A stretch of DNA of 64,000 nucleotides, from positions 310,001 through 374,000 of the forward strand of contig NZ_JANAVP010000001.1 of assembly GCF_024213665.1 (NCBI RefSeq), in the 5' to 3' direction. Position 1 is the stretch's first letter, and every line of letters begins with the position of its first letter. The notes beneath the pieces were generated by a model. The model saw only the letters and a program-made list of their open reading frames with translations, made no database searches and was not told the origin of the DNA. Positions 55,417 to 64,000 of this stretch are shown piece after piece. The translations under genes were made by a program, and so were the position numbers. The stretch is from Streptomyces sp. A3M-1-3. Its GTDB lineage: Bacteria > Actinomycetota > Actinomycetes > Streptomycetales > Streptomycetaceae.

Positions 55417-55845
55417 ATGCTGACTCGAATCGACCACATCGGGATCGCCTGTTTCGACCTCGACAAGACTGTCGAGTTCTACCGTGCGACATACGGCTTC
55501 GAGGTCTTCCACACGGAGATCAACGAGGAACAGGGCGTGCGCGAAGCCATGCTCAAGATCAACGAAACGTCTGACGGAGGCGCCTCCTACCTGCAGCTTC
55601 TCGAGCCCACCCGGGACGACTCCGCCGTGGGCAAGTGGCTGGCCAAGAACGGCGAGGGCGTCCACCACATCGCCTTCGGTACGGCGGACGTGGACGGCGA
55701 CGCCCAGGCCATCCGCGACAAGGGGGTACGCGTTCTGTATGACGAGCCGCGCATCGGTTCGATGGGCTCCCGCATCACGTTCCTGCACCCCAAGGACTGT
55801 CACGGCGTCCTGACCGAACTCGTCACGTCCAACGCGGAGCACTGA
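55417..55845 (+). CDS. mce: Methylmalonyl-CoA epimerase
   Basis: ATG 55417 gives 142 residues of the glyoxalase/VOC fold: two beta-alpha-beta3 modules with metal ligands His7 (RIDHIGIA), Gln60, His84 (GVHHIAF) and Glu134 (VLTEL), spaced as in the P. shermanii enzyme. It interconverts (2R)- and (2S)-methylmalonyl-CoA, connecting propionyl-CoA with methylmalonyl-CoA mutase and polyketide extender supply. An in-frame extension to 55366 is not needed. Confidence 0.95.
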   Translation: MLTRIDHIGIACFDLDKTVEFYRATYGFEVFHTEINEEQGVREAMLKINETSDGGASYLQLLEPTRDDSAVGKWLAKNGEGVHHIAFGTADVDGDAQAIRDKGVRVLYDEPRIGSMGSRITFLHPKDCHGVLTELVTSNAEH

Positions 55846-55999
55846 CCTCCGGATTCCCTGGCCGGTAGAGTGGCGGTCGGCTCGGCCGGGGGTTGGTGCT
55901 GAAGTCGGGGTCGGGGACTGTGCGCCGTACCCCGGCGTCGATCTGACACCATTCACCGGGGCGCCGTTCAGCGGGCGGACGGAGCCCGTTGGGAGAGTC

Positions 56000-58900
56000 T
56001 TGCGACCAGGGGACGGATGGGACCGCGCAGTGCGGGGCTACGAACGCCAGGAGAGCCACCAGGCCGAGGCCGACCACCTCTCGCGGTTCGAGGCCGAGAT
56101 GGACCGGCTGAAGACCGAGCGGGAGAAGGCCGTCCAGCACGCCGAGGACCTCGGCTACCAGGTCGAAGTGCTGCGCGCCAAGCTCCACGAGGCGCGTCGC
56201 AACCTGGCCTCCCGCCCTTCCTACGACGCGGCGGACATCGGCTACCAGGCCGAGCAGCTGCTCCGTAACGCCCAGATCCAGGCCGACCAGCTGCGCAACG
56301 ACGCCGAGCGCGAGCTGCGCGACGTGCGGGCGCAGACCCAGCGGATCCTTCAGGAGCACGCCGAACACCAGGCCAGGCTCCAGGCCGAACTGCACGCAGA
56401 GGCGGTCAGCCGGCGCCAGCGCCTCGACCAGGAGCTGTCCGAGCGCCGGCAGACCGTCGAGGCGCACGTCAACGAGAACGTCGCCTGGGCCGAGACACTG
56501 CGGGCCCGTACCGAGTCGCAGGCCCGCCGCCTCCTCGACGAGTCCCGGACCGAGGCCGAGCAGGCCCTCGCCGCCGCCCGCGCCGAGGCCACCCGGCTCG
56601 CCGAGGAAGCCCGTCACCGCCTCGGCTCGGAGGCCGAGGCGGCCCGCGCCGAAGCCGAAGCCGTCCTGCTGCGCGCCCGCAAGGACGCCGAGCGCCTGCT
56701 GAACGCGGCCTCCACGCAGGCACAGGAGGCCACTGACCACGCCGAGCAGCTGCGCACCTCCACGGTCAGCGAGTCGGACCAGGCCCGCCGGCAGGCCGCC
56801 GAGCTGAGCCGGTCCGCCGAGCAGCGGATCCAGGAGGCGGAGAGCGCACTGCGGGAGGCCCGCGCCGCGGCCGAGAAGGTACTCGCCGAGGCCAAGGAGT
56901 CCGCGGCCAAGCAGCTGACGTCGGCGGAGTCGGTCAACGAGCAGCGCACCCGTACCGCCAAGGCCGAGATCGCCCGGCTGGTCGGCGAGGCCACCACGGA
57001 CGCCGAGGCAGTCAAGGCCGAGGCCGAGCAGGCCCTCGCCGACGCCCGCGCGCAGGCCGAGCGGCTGGTCGCGGAGGCCGGCGACAAGGCCCGTACGTCC
57101 GCCGCCGAGGACACTGCGGCACAGCTCGCCAAGGCCGCCCGTACCGCAGAAGAGGTGCTCACCAAGGCGTCCGAGGACGCCAGGGCGACCACTCGCGCGG
57201 CCGGCGAGGAGGCCGAGCGGATCCGCCGCGAGGCCGAGGCCGAGGCGGACCGGCTGCGCGGCGAGGCGGCCGAGCAGGCCGACGAGCTCAAGGGCGCGGC
57301 CAAGGACGACACCAAGGAGTACCGGGCCAAGACGGTCGAGCTCCAGGAGGAGGCGCGCCGGCTGCGCGGCGAGGCCGAGCAGCTGCGCTCCGAGGCGGTC
57401 GCCGAGGGCGAGCGGATCCGCGGCGAGGCCCGCCGGGAGGCCGTCCAGCAGATCGAGGAGGCGGCGAAGACCGCCGAGGAGCTGCTGACCAAGGCGAAGG
57501 CCGACGCCGACGAACTGCGCAGCGGTGCGACCGCCGAGAGCGAGCGCGTCCGTACGGAGGCCATCGAGCGGGCCACGAGCCTGCGCAAGCAGGCCGAGGA
57601 GACCCTGGAGCGCACCCGCGCCGAGGCCGACCGGCTGCGCGCCGAGGCCGAGGAGCAGGCGGAGCGCACCCGCGCCGAGGCGGAGGACGCCGCCCGCGAG
57701 CGCCGCGAGGAGACCGAGCGGGCCGTGGCCGCCCGCCAGGCCGAGGCCGCCGACGAGCTCACCCGGCTGCACACCGAGGCCGAGCAGCGGGTCGAGACCG
57801 CCGAGCAGGCGCTGGGCGAGGCGCGTGGCGAGGCCGAGCGGATGCGCCGCGAAGCGGCCGAGGAGAGCGACCGGCTGCGCGCCGAGGCCGCGGAGCGCAT
57901 CCGCACCCTCCAGGCGCAGGCCGAGGCGGAGGCGGAGCGGCTGCGTGACGAGGCCGCGGCCGATGCCTCGCACTCGCGTGCCGAGGGCGAGTCCGTCGCG
58001 GTACGGCTGCGCAGCGAGGCGGCCGCCGAGGCGGAGCGGCTGCGTACCGAGGCCCAGGAGACGGCCGACCGGGTGCGTTCGGAGGCGCGGACGGCCGCCG
58101 AGCGGCTGGCCACCGAGGCCGCCGAGACGCTGGCCGCCGCCCAGGAGGAGGCCGCGCGCCGCCGCCGCGAGGCGGAGGAGACGCTGCACGCGGCCCGTGA
58201 GGAGGCCGAGCAGGAGCGCGGCCAGGCCCGCGAGCAGAGCGAGGAGCTGCTGGCCTCCGCGCGCAACCGGGTGGCCGAGGCGCAGACCGAGGCGCAGCGG
58301 CTGGTCGAGGAGGCGGACAGCCGGGCGACCGAGCTGGTGGCCGCCGCCGAGCAGACCGCGCAGGCGGTACGGGACTCCGTGGCCGGCCTCCAGGACCAGG
58401 CCGAGCAGGAGATCGCCGGGCTGCGCAACACCGCCGAGCATGTGGCGGAGCGTACGAAGACCGAGGCGCAGGAGGAGGCGGACCGGGTCCGCGCCGACGC
58501 CTACGCCGAGCGCGAGCGCGCCAGTGAGGACGCGGGCCGTGTCCGGCGCGAGGCGCGGGAGGAGACGGACGCCGCCAAGGCCCTTGCCGAGCGCACCGTT
58601 TCGGAGGCGATCGCCGAGTCCGAGCGGCTGCGCGCGGACTCCTCGGAGCAGGCCCAGCGGATGCGTACCGAGGCCTCCGACGCGCTGGCCGCGTCCGAGC
58701 GGGACGCCGCGCGGTCCCGCGCCGAGGCCCGCGAGGACGCCAACCGCATCCGTTCGGAAGCCGCGAGCCAGGCCGACCGGCTGGTCGACGAGGCGACGGC
58801 GGAGGCCGAGCGCCTCACCGCCGCGGCCGCCGCGGTCCTGGCCGACGCCGAGCGGGACGCCGCCGGCACGGTCGACGAGGCCCGCGCCGAGGGCGGCCGG

Positions 58901-59995
58901 CTCCGCGGTGACGCCGCCGAGCAGGCCGACCGGCTGATCGCCGAGGCCATCACCGAGGCCGAGCGGCTGGAGGCGGAGACCCGGGCCACGACCGAGCGCG
59001 CGATCGGCGAGGCCACCAACGAGGCGGAGCGGCTGCGCGCCGAGGCGGCCGAGACCGTGGGCTCCGCGCAGGAGCACGCCGCCCGGACCCGTTCCGAGTC
59101 CGAGCGGGTCAGGGCGGAGGCGGCTGCGGAGTCGGAGCGCCTGCGGTCCGAGGCGCGCGCCGAGGCCGAGCGCACGCTCGACGAGGCCCGGCAGGAGGCG
59201 AACAAGCGGCGCTCGGAAGCGGCCGAGCAGGTCGACCGGCTGGTCACCGAGGCCGCGTCGGAGGCCGAGAAGCTCACCTCCGACGCCCAGCAGGCGGCGC
59301 ACGCCGTGGCAACCGCCGCGGAGGAGCAGGCAGACACGATGGTGGGCGCGGCCCGCCAGGAGGCGGTGCGGATCACCTCCGAGGCGACGGTCGAGGGCAA
59401 CACCCTGGTGGAGAAGGCCCGGACGGACGCCGACGAGCTGCTGGTCGGTGCCCGTCGCGACGCCACCGCCATCCGGGAGCGGGCGGAGGAGCTGCGTACC
59501 CGTATCGAGGGTGAGATCGAGGAGCTGCACGGCCGCGCCCGCCGCGAGTCCGCGGAGCAGATGAAGTCGGCGGGCGAGCGCGTCGACAAGTTGGTGAAGG
59601 CCGCCACCGAGCAGCAGGCGGAGGCGGAGGCGAAGGCCAAACAGCTGATCTCCGAGGCGAGCAGCGAGGCGAGCAAGGTCCGTATCGCCGCGGTGAAGAA
59701 GGCCGAGGCGCTGCTCAAGGAGGCCGGGCAGAAGAAGGCCGAGCTGGTACGGGAGGCCGAGCGGCTGCACCGCGAGGCGGAGGCCGAGGCGCAGCGCACG
59801 GTCGACGAGGGGAAGCGCGAACTCGATGTGCTGGTCCGCCGCCGCGAGGACATTCAGGCGGAGATTTCCCGTGTCCAGGACGTACTTGAGGCGTTGGAGT
59901 CATTCGAGACGCCTGCGGGGGGCACCAAGGACAGTGTCAAGGCAGGTGCGGCAGCAGGGTCAACTCGTTCGAGTGGCAAGACATCCGAGGGCTAG
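56000..59995 (+). CDS. scy: Scy, giant coiled-coil polarity organiser
   Basis: TTG 56000 (GGGAG upstream) gives 1331 residues; GTG 56030 (MRGYERQE) is an alternative closer to the length I recall for S. coelicolor Scy. After a short conserved head (HLSRFEAEMDRLKTEREKAV, DLGYQVEVLRAKLHEARRNL) nearly the whole protein is one long coiled coil rich in Ala, Glu, Arg and Thr, with phrases such as AEAERLRAEA recurring with heptad/hendecad-like spacing. Scy nucleates the polarisome at hyphal tips with DivIVA and FilP. filP follows directly, matching the usual order. Confidence 0.95.
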   Translation: MRPGDGWDRAVRGYERQESHQAEADHLSRFEAEMDRLKTEREKAVQHAEDLGYQVEVLRAKLHEARRNLASRPSYDAADIGYQAEQLLRNAQIQADQLRNDAERELRDVRAQTQRILQEHAEHQARLQAELHAEAVSRRQRLDQELSERRQTVEAHVNENVAWAETLRARTESQARRLLDESRTEAEQALAAARAEATRLAEEARHRLGSEAEAARAEAEAVLLRARKDAERLLNAASTQAQEATDHAEQLRTSTVSESDQARRQAAELSRSAEQRIQEAESALREARAAAEKVLAEAKESAAKQLTSAESVNEQRTRTAKAEIARLVGEATTDAEAVKAEAEQALADARAQAERLVAEAGDKARTSAAEDTAAQLAKAARTAEEVLTKASEDARATTRAAGEEAERIRREAEAEADRLRGEAAEQADELKGAAKDDTKEYRAKTVELQEEARRLRGEAEQLRSEAVAEGERIRGEARREAVQQIEEAAKTAEELLTKAKADADELRSGATAESERVRTEAIERATSLRKQAEETLERTRAEADRLRAEAEEQAERTRAEAEDAARERREETERAVAARQAEAADELTRLHTEAEQRVETAEQALGEARGEAERMRREAAEESDRLRAEAAERIRTLQAQAEAEAERLRDEAAADASHSRAEGESVAVRLRSEAAAEAERLRTEAQETADRVRSEARTAAERLATEAAETLAAAQEEAARRRREAEETLHAAREEAEQERGQAREQSEELLASARNRVAEAQTEAQRLVEEADSRATELVAAAEQTAQAVRDSVAGLQDQAEQEIAGLRNTAEHVAERTKTEAQEEADRVRADAYAERERASEDAGRVRREAREETDAAKALAERTVSEAIAESERLRADSSEQAQRMRTEASDALAASERDAARSRAEAREDANRIRSEAASQADRLVDEATAEAERLTAAAAAVLADAERDAAGTVDEARAEGGRLRGDAAEQADRLIAEAITEAERLEAETRATTERAIGEATNEAERLRAEAAETVGSAQEHAARTRSESERVRAEAAAESERLRSEARAEAERTLDEARQEANKRRSEAAEQVDRLVTEAASEAEKLTSDAQQAAHAVATAAEEQADTMVGAARQEAVRITSEATVEGNTLVEKARTDADELLVGARRDATAIRERAEELRTRIEGEIEELHGRARRESAEQMKSAGERVDKLVKAATEQQAEAEAKAKQLISEASSEASKVRIAAVKKAEALLKEAGQKKAELVREAERLHREAEAEAQRTVDEGKRELDVLVRRREDIQAEISRVQDVLEALESFETPAGGTKDSVKAGAAAGSTRSSGKTSEG

Positions 59996-60036
59996 CCATT
60001 GCCCGTTTCCTGTGCTCCGCAAACATTCAGCCTTAC

Positions 60037-60067
60037 GAGTGGCAAGCGCTCCGGCGGTTCGCCACTC
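60037..60067. other. Hairpin in the scy-filP spacer
   Basis: GAGTGGC (60037-60043) pairs with GCCACTC (60061-60067). CGAGTGGCAAG of the 5' arm also occurs near the end of scy (about 59972), an 11-base direct repeat. It may attenuate read-through from scy into filP. Confidence 0.5.
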
Positions 60068-60175
60068 AAAAGGAGTGTCATTCTCCAGATCAAACGGGCA
60101 TTGGCTCGATGACACGCCGCTCCGGCCCCTAGGATTCCCCCTATCACCTCACCGGTCTCATTCGACAGGAACCCC

Positions 60176-61114
60176 ATGAGCGACACTTCCTCCCCCTTCG
60201 GCTTCGAGCTCGTGCGGCGTGGTTACGACCGCGGTCAGGTGGATGACCGCATTACCAAGCTCGTCGCCGACCGTGACAGCGCCCTGTCCCGTATCACCTC
60301 TCTGGAAAAGCGCATCGAGGAGCTGCACCTCGAGACGCAGAACGCCCAGGCCCAGGTCAACGACGCCGAGCCGTCGTACGCCGGCCTCGGCGCGCGTGTC
60401 GAGAAGATCCTCCGGCTCGCCGAGGAGGAGGCCAAGGACCTGCGCGAGGAGGCCCGTCGGGCCGCCGAGCAGCACCGCGAGCTGGCCGAGTCGGCCGCCC
60501 AGCAGGTGCGCAACGACGCCGAGTCCTTCGCCGCCGAGCGCAAGGCGAAGGCCGAGGACGAGGGCGTCCGGATCGTCGAGAAGGCGAAGGGCGACGCGTC
60601 CACGCTGCGTACCGAGGCGCAGAAGGACGCCTCGTCCAAGCGCGAGGAGGCGGACGCGCTCTTCGAGGAGACCCGCGCCAAGGCCGCCCAGGCCGCCGCG
60701 GACTTCGAGACGAACCTCGCCAAGCGCCGCGAGCAGTCCGAGCGCGACCTGGCGTCCCGTCAGGCCAAGGCCGAGAAGCGGCTGGCCGAGATCGAGCACC
60801 GCGCCGAGCAGCTCCGTCTCGAGGCCGAGAAGCTGCGCACGGACGCCGAGCGCCGGGCCCGCCAGACGGTGGAGACCGCGCAGCGCCAGGCCGAGGACAT
60901 CGTGGCCGACGCGAACGCCAAGGCCGACCGGATCCGCAGCGAATCCGAGCGCGAGCTGGCGGCGCTCACCAACCGCCGCGACTCCATCAACGCCCAGCTG
61001 ACCAACGTCCGCGAGATGCTCGCGACGCTGACCGGTGCGGCGGTCGCGGCGGCCGGTTCCCCGGCGGACGACGAGCCGATCTCCCGCGGCGTCCCGGCGC
61101 AGCAGACCCGCTAG
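60176..61114 (+). CDS. filP: FilP, filament-forming coiled-coil protein
   Basis: This 312-residue protein starts at ATG 60176 with AGGA upstream. The head FELVRRGYDRGQVDDRITKL resembles the membrane-binding N terminus of DivIVA-type proteins. The rest is a coiled coil (about 25-290) with Glu/Ala/Arg heptads, ending in a short Pro-containing tail (VPAQQTR). FilP forms cytoskeletal networks behind the hyphal tip and interacts with DivIVA and Scy. It is much shorter than Scy but similar in composition, consistent with common descent. Confidence 0.96.
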   Translation: MSDTSSPFGFELVRRGYDRGQVDDRITKLVADRDSALSRITSLEKRIEELHLETQNAQAQVNDAEPSYAGLGARVEKILRLAEEEAKDLREEARRAAEQHRELAESAAQQVRNDAESFAAERKAKAEDEGVRIVEKAKGDASTLRTEAQKDASSKREEADALFEETRAKAAQAAADFETNLAKRREQSERDLASRQAKAEKRLAEIEHRAEQLRLEAEKLRTDAERRARQTVETAQRQAEDIVADANAKADRIRSESERELAALTNRRDSINAQLTNVREMLATLTGAAVAAAGSPADDEPISRGVPAQQTR

Positions 61115-61155
61115 GGACCGAATCCGGTGCGCTGGTTCCTGCGCACCGGGGTCCC
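61114..61155. terminator. Terminator after filP
   Basis: CCGGTGCGC (61124-61132) pairs with GCGCACCGG (61141-61149), extended by outer GGGACC/GGTCCC pairing around a GAAT bulge. It begins at the last base of the filP stop. Confidence 0.75.
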
Positions 61156-61173
61156 TGCCCGCTTCGCGGCCTG

Positions 61174-61250
61174 GGGGGTGTCCGGCGGATCAGGGTCGGA
61201 TAGGCCGCACCAGACGCCGCGGCCCCGGCCAAGATCCGCCGGACACCCCC
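61174..61250. repeat. 18-bp perfect inverted repeat with 41-base loop
   Basis: GGGGGTGTCCGGCGGATC (61174-61191) is matched exactly by its reverse complement at 61233-61250. The long loop and perfect arms are unlike a simple terminator; it may be a dispersed palindromic unit or a structured RNA. Confidence 0.7.
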
Positions 61251-61255
61251 TGACT

Positions 61256-61290
61256 AAGCCCCCTGCCCCCTTCCGGCGGCGGGGGGCTTT
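61256..61290 (+). terminator. Hairpin with T-run
   Basis: AAGCCCCC (61256-61263) pairs with GGGGGCTT (61282-61289), followed by T; a terminator-like structure on the plus strand, third in the series. Confidence 0.6.
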
Positions 61291-61445
61291 GCGCACCCGC
61301 GGCCGTAAGCCGAAAGGATTCCCGCTCGGAATGATCAACAGGATTACGATCTTCGAAACCCGGTGCGAGAACGGAACCGTCAACGGCCGGATATCCTCCT
61401 AACCCTTATGGGGCGATGGCCGCCCCGCCTGGCGAGGGGCGGAGA

Positions 61446-62582
61446 ATGATCGAGGCAGTCGGCCTGACGAAGCGCTACGGCGCCAAGACGGCCGTGTACA
61501 ACCTTTCCTTCCAGGTGCGGCCGGGGTCGGTCACCGGGTTCCTCGGCCCCAACGGCTCCGGCAAGTCCACCACCATGCGGATGATCCTGGGCCTGGACCA
61601 GCCCACCGCCGGCCATGTCACCATCGGCGGGCATCCCTTCCGCAAGCTTCCCAACGCGCCCCGCCAGGTCGGGGCCCTGCTGGACGCCAAGGCCGTGCAC
61701 GGCGGCCGGCACGCCCGCAACCACCTGCTCTGCCTCGCGCAGCTGTCCGGCATCCCGGCCCGCCGGGTGGACGAGGTGCTGGGCGTGGTCGGCCTCCAGG
61801 ACGTGGCCAGAAAGCGTTCCCAGGGCTTCTCCCTCGGCATGGGCCAGCGGCTCGGCATCGCCGCGGCGCTGCTCGGCGACCCGCAGGTGCTCCTCTTCGA
61901 CGAGCCGGTCAACGGCCTCGACCCCGAGGGCATCCTCTGGGTCCGCAATCTGATGAAGCAGCTCGCCGCCGAGGGCCGTACCGTCTTCGTCTCCTCGCAC
62001 CTGATGAGCGAGATGGCGCTGACGGCCGACCACCTGATCGTGATCGGCCGCGGCCAGCTGCTCGCCGACATGAGCGTCAAGGACTTCATCTCGCACAACT
62101 CCGCGGACTTCGCGCGGGTGCGGACCCCGCACACCGAACCGCAGCAGCGCGAGAAGCTGACGGCCGCGCTCACCGAGGCGGGCGGGCAGGTCATGTCCGA
62201 GCCCGACGGGGCGCTGCGCGTCACCGGACTGCCGCTGCCGCGGATCAGCGACGTGGCGCACGACGCGGACGTACGGCTGTGGGAGCTCTCCCCGCACCAG
62301 GCCTCGCTCGAGGAGGCGTACATGCGTATGACGCAGGGCGCCGTCGACTACCGCTCGACCGACGACCCGCGGGTCGGCCTCCAGCAGCCCGTCCCGCCCG
62401 GGTACGCCCCGCAGATGATGCCGCCGCCCGAGATGCCGCAGCAGGGCTGGTACGCACCGCCGCCCCCGCAGCCCGGCGGCCGGCCGTTCGCGATGCCCGC
62501 GCCGATGGCGCCGCCCGCGATGCCCGCGACGCCGGGCGAGAATCCGTACATGACCAAGAGTGACAACGAGGACGCCCGATGA
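61446..62582 (+). CDS. ABC transporter ATP-binding protein (ABC-2/DrrA type)
   Basis: ATG 61446 (GGCGGAG upstream) gives 378 residues. Motifs are Walker A GPNGSGKST, the signature-like SLGMGQRLGIA, Walker B LLFDEPVNGLD, and the switch His in SSHLM. After the nucleotide-binding and C-terminal regulatory parts (about 300) a ~75-residue tail rich in Pro, Met, Ala and Gln follows, perhaps a flexible membrane-proximal linker. Its stop overlaps the permease start (ATGA). The substrate is unknown; relatives export drugs or lipids. Confidence 0.93.
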   Translation: MIEAVGLTKRYGAKTAVYNLSFQVRPGSVTGFLGPNGSGKSTTMRMILGLDQPTAGHVTIGGHPFRKLPNAPRQVGALLDAKAVHGGRHARNHLLCLAQLSGIPARRVDEVLGVVGLQDVARKRSQGFSLGMGQRLGIAAALLGDPQVLLFDEPVNGLDPEGILWVRNLMKQLAAEGRTVFVSSHLMSEMALTADHLIVIGRGQLLADMSVKDFISHNSADFARVRTPHTEPQQREKLTAALTEAGGQVMSEPDGALRVTGLPLPRISDVAHDADVRLWELSPHQASLEEAYMRMTQGAVDYRSTDDPRVGLQQPVPPGYAPQMMPPPEMPQQGWYAPPPPQPGGRPFAMPAPMAPPAMPATPGENPYMTKSDNEDAR

Positions 62583-63412
62583 CGACCCCGTACCAGCAGC
62601 AGGCCCCGGCGGGGCCGGGCTACACCTCGCCGATCCCGGTGACGTCCGCCCACCTGGGTCATGCGCTCGCCTCGGAGTGGACGAAGATCAAGTCGGTCCG
62701 CTCGACGATGTGGACGATCGGCATCCTGCTGTTCCTGGTGATCAGCATCGGGCTACTGGCCGCCCTTCAGACCAGTGACTCCGACTTCTCGGACACGCCG
62801 TACACCGTGCCCGCCCTCTTCGGGCTGCTGCTCGGCCAGATCTGTGTCATCACGCTCGGCGTGCTGGTCGTTTCGTCCGAGTACGGCACCGGAATGATCC
62901 GCACCACCTTCACCGCCTCGCCGCAGCGCTGGCGCGTGCTGGCCGCGAAGTTCATGGTCTTCTTCGTGCTCACCTTCGTCGTCACCGCGTTCGCGATCGC
63001 CTTCGTCGGCATCGTCACCGCGGCCGTGCACAGCGGACCCGAGGCCCGTGCGACCACGGGCTCGGAGTGGGCGAGGACCGTGCTCGGCGGCAGTCTGTAC
63101 GTGACCCTGCTCGGCATGCTCGGCCTCGCCGTCGGCTCGATGCTGCGGCACTCGGCCGGTGCGATCACCACGATGCTGGGGGTGGTGCTGGTCCCGGCGA
63201 TCATGCCCGCGTTCCTCTTCATCTGGGAGAGCACCCGCGCGGTGGCCGAGAGGGTCATGGAGTACAACGCCCCGAACTCACTGTCCGCGATCTTCACCCT
63301 CCCGATGACCGGCGACGAAGGCAACGGCATGAAGCAGCTCACACTGCTGGCCGTGATCACCGTCGTAGCGATGGCCGGATCGTTCGCCCTGCTGGAGAAG
63401 CGGGACGTCTAG
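62579..63412 (+). CDS. ABC-2 type transporter permease
   Basis: This 277-residue membrane protein has six predicted helices. A hydrophilic N terminus with TSAHLGHALASEWTKIKSVR precedes the first helix (TMWTIGILLFLVISIGLLAA). A typical ABC-2 segment is SSEYGTGMIRTTFTASPQRW. It ends in MAGSFALLEKRDV. It is coupled to the ATPase by ATGA overlap and completes the transporter. Confidence 0.92.
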   Translation: MTTPYQQQAPAGPGYTSPIPVTSAHLGHALASEWTKIKSVRSTMWTIGILLFLVISIGLLAALQTSDSDFSDTPYTVPALFGLLLGQICVITLGVLVVSSEYGTGMIRTTFTASPQRWRVLAAKFMVFFVLTFVVTAFAIAFVGIVTAAVHSGPEARATTGSEWARTVLGGSLYVTLLGMLGLAVGSMLRHSAGAITTMLGVVLVPAIMPAFLFIWESTRAVAERVMEYNAPNSLSAIFTLPMTGDEGNGMKQLTLLAVITVVAMAGSFALLEKRDV

Positions 63413-63441
63413 GCCGTCCGGACCCGGCAGACCGGCCGGGC

Positions 63442-63777
63442 TCAGTACCTGGGCGCGTTACGGGACCGCTGCACCCGCGTGGTGCGGCGGTCCTTCGCGT
63501 TCCAGCAGGCCTTGTGCCAGTGCCGGCGGTCGTCCACCCCGCCGCCGTACTGCGGCCAGGCCACCACATGCGGCACCCCGGAGGGGATCTCCTGGTCGCA
63601 TCCGGGACAGCGGTAGCGCTTGCCGGCGGCACTTGCCCCGCTGACGTGGCGGACCAGCCACTCCTCGCCCTGCCAGTCCTCGGTGCGCTCCAGTCCGTAG
63701 CGGTCCCCCGCGCCGGCACCGGTGTCACGCTCGGTCGGATTCTCGCCGCCTCGGGGGCGGTTGCGGCGCGGTGACAC
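63442..63777 (-). CDS. Small Cys/His-rich protein (possible zinc finger)
   Basis: GTG 63777 gives 111 residues. An Arg-rich N terminus is followed by YRCPGCDQEIPSGVPHVVAW and, about 14 residues on, HWHKACW, a CxxC...H...HxHxxC arrangement that could bind zinc in a treble-clef or LIM-like fold. The C terminus is again basic. Homologues I recall are annotated loosely as ATP/GTP-binding, but I see no P-loop. Zinc binding is inferred. Confidence 0.75.
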   Translation of the reverse strand: MSPRRNRPRGGENPTERDTGAGAGDRYGLERTEDWQGEEWLVRHVSGASAAGKRYRCPGCDQEIPSGVPHVVAWPQYGGGVDDRRHWHKACWNAKDRRTTRVQRSRNAPRY

Positions 63778-63919
63778 GTATACCTCACTCGGCGGGCGGT
63801 CCGGACGGTTTCACTCCAGCCTACGCGGAGCGTCCTCGGGTACGCGCATGGTGACGACGGGGGCCAGTGGCACCCTGAGGGACGATTCCCCGACAATCTC
63901 AATAACTTCCCTATTTGGC

Positions 63920-63934
63920 CGTGCCTTTGGCACG
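63920..63934. promoter_or_regulatory. Palindrome upstream of the right-edge gene
   Basis: CGTGCC-ttt-GGCACG is a perfect dyad about 60 bases before the start codon at 63994, a possible operator in this divergent spacer. Confidence 0.4.
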
Positions 63935-63993
63935 TGTCAGACGTTATTGCCAGTGGGGGGAGTGCCGCGTCGGCCGCAAGGAGGCAGAAGGCG

Positions 63994-64000
63994 ATGCGCG
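63994..64000 (+). CDS. Start of the next gene (partial)
   Basis: ATGCGCG at the window edge is preceded by AAGGAGG at about the right distance, so a coding region probably begins here. Only two codons are visible and nothing can be said about the product. Confidence 0.4.

Larger units (their letters stand above)
61115..61445. other. Intergenic region with three consecutive hairpins
   Basis: No gene is seen. The spacer between filP and the ABC transporter holds the filP terminator, a long 18-bp-arm inverted repeat (61174-61250) and a G/C hairpin with T-run (61256-61290), then an AT-richer segment (about 61315-61400) likely to hold the transporter promoter. Confidence 0.6.

Noticed and set aside
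55823-59770. 1315-codon antisense frame opposite scy
   Set aside because: Leu/Gly/Arg-rich mirror of the repetitive coiled-coil codons; no start signal or family match.

Overview
The window is a high-GC actinobacterial chromosome segment, almost certainly Streptomyces. Third codon positions are GC-saturated, GTG and TTG starts are common, and antisense frames stay open for hundreds of codons. Lineage markers include the Scy/FilP cytoskeletal pair, a complete GlgE alpha-glucan pathway, XRE-DUF397 regulator modules and DUF6230/DUF6114 envelope proteins. The gene order agrees with what I remember of the S. coelicolor core chromosome around SCO5393-SCO5458. That is recollection, not a search.

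Layout. 1-3230: N-terminal part of an Ig-domain (L,D-transpeptidase-type) lipoprotein, divergent from glgX. 3318-6994: a heterodimeric ABC exporter. 7337-9613: a secreted M4 zinc protease. 9699-20547: glgP, divergent from glgE-treS-pep2-glgB; TreS makes maltose from trehalose, Pep2 phosphorylates it, GlgE polymerises maltose-1-phosphate and GlgB branches the glucan, while GlgP and GlgX degrade it. 20441-26747 is an accessory stretch with an XRE-DUF397 pair, a MerR-thioredoxin operon, a lone Phd/YefM antitoxin, truncated gene fragments, and an ArsR/SRPBCC group. 26912-30722: dicarboxylate transporter with a divergent CitA/CitB-type two-component system. 30893-37631: double-HTH regulator, pfkA, pta-ackA and pyk, i.e. 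lower glycolysis and acetate metabolism.

37708-40615 is the most unusual part. A deletion scar of an anti-sigma-type ATPase next to a DUF397 gene is followed by a three-gene operon: a HemB-like protein that has lost both Schiff-base lysines but kept the zinc cysteines, a class I methyltransferase, and a HemC that looks fully competent. No other haem gene is nearby. I regard this as the best candidate for an undescribed, probably pyrrole- or aminolevulinate-related, pathway.

40770-43324 encodes an uncharacterised envelope operon (DUF6230, DUF6114, Pro-rich secreted protein). 43325-43953 is a gene-free, highly structured spacer. 43954-46360 holds a CnoX-like thioredoxin, a TetR regulator and a frameshifted pseudogene with pentapeptide-encoding repeats. 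46415-55845 is an acyl-CoA and propionate-linked region (icmA with a 24-bp perfect palindrome at its promoter, meaB, thiolase, mce), interspersed with DUF3817 proteins, two MarR regulators, three tandem AIM24 paralogues and a 98-bp tandem repeat. 56000-61114 carries scy and filP, followed by three consecutive hairpins, an ABC-2 type transporter and a Cys/His-rich small protein; the first codons of another gene start at the right edge. No rRNA, tRNA, CRISPR array, intact IS element or prophage was recognised.
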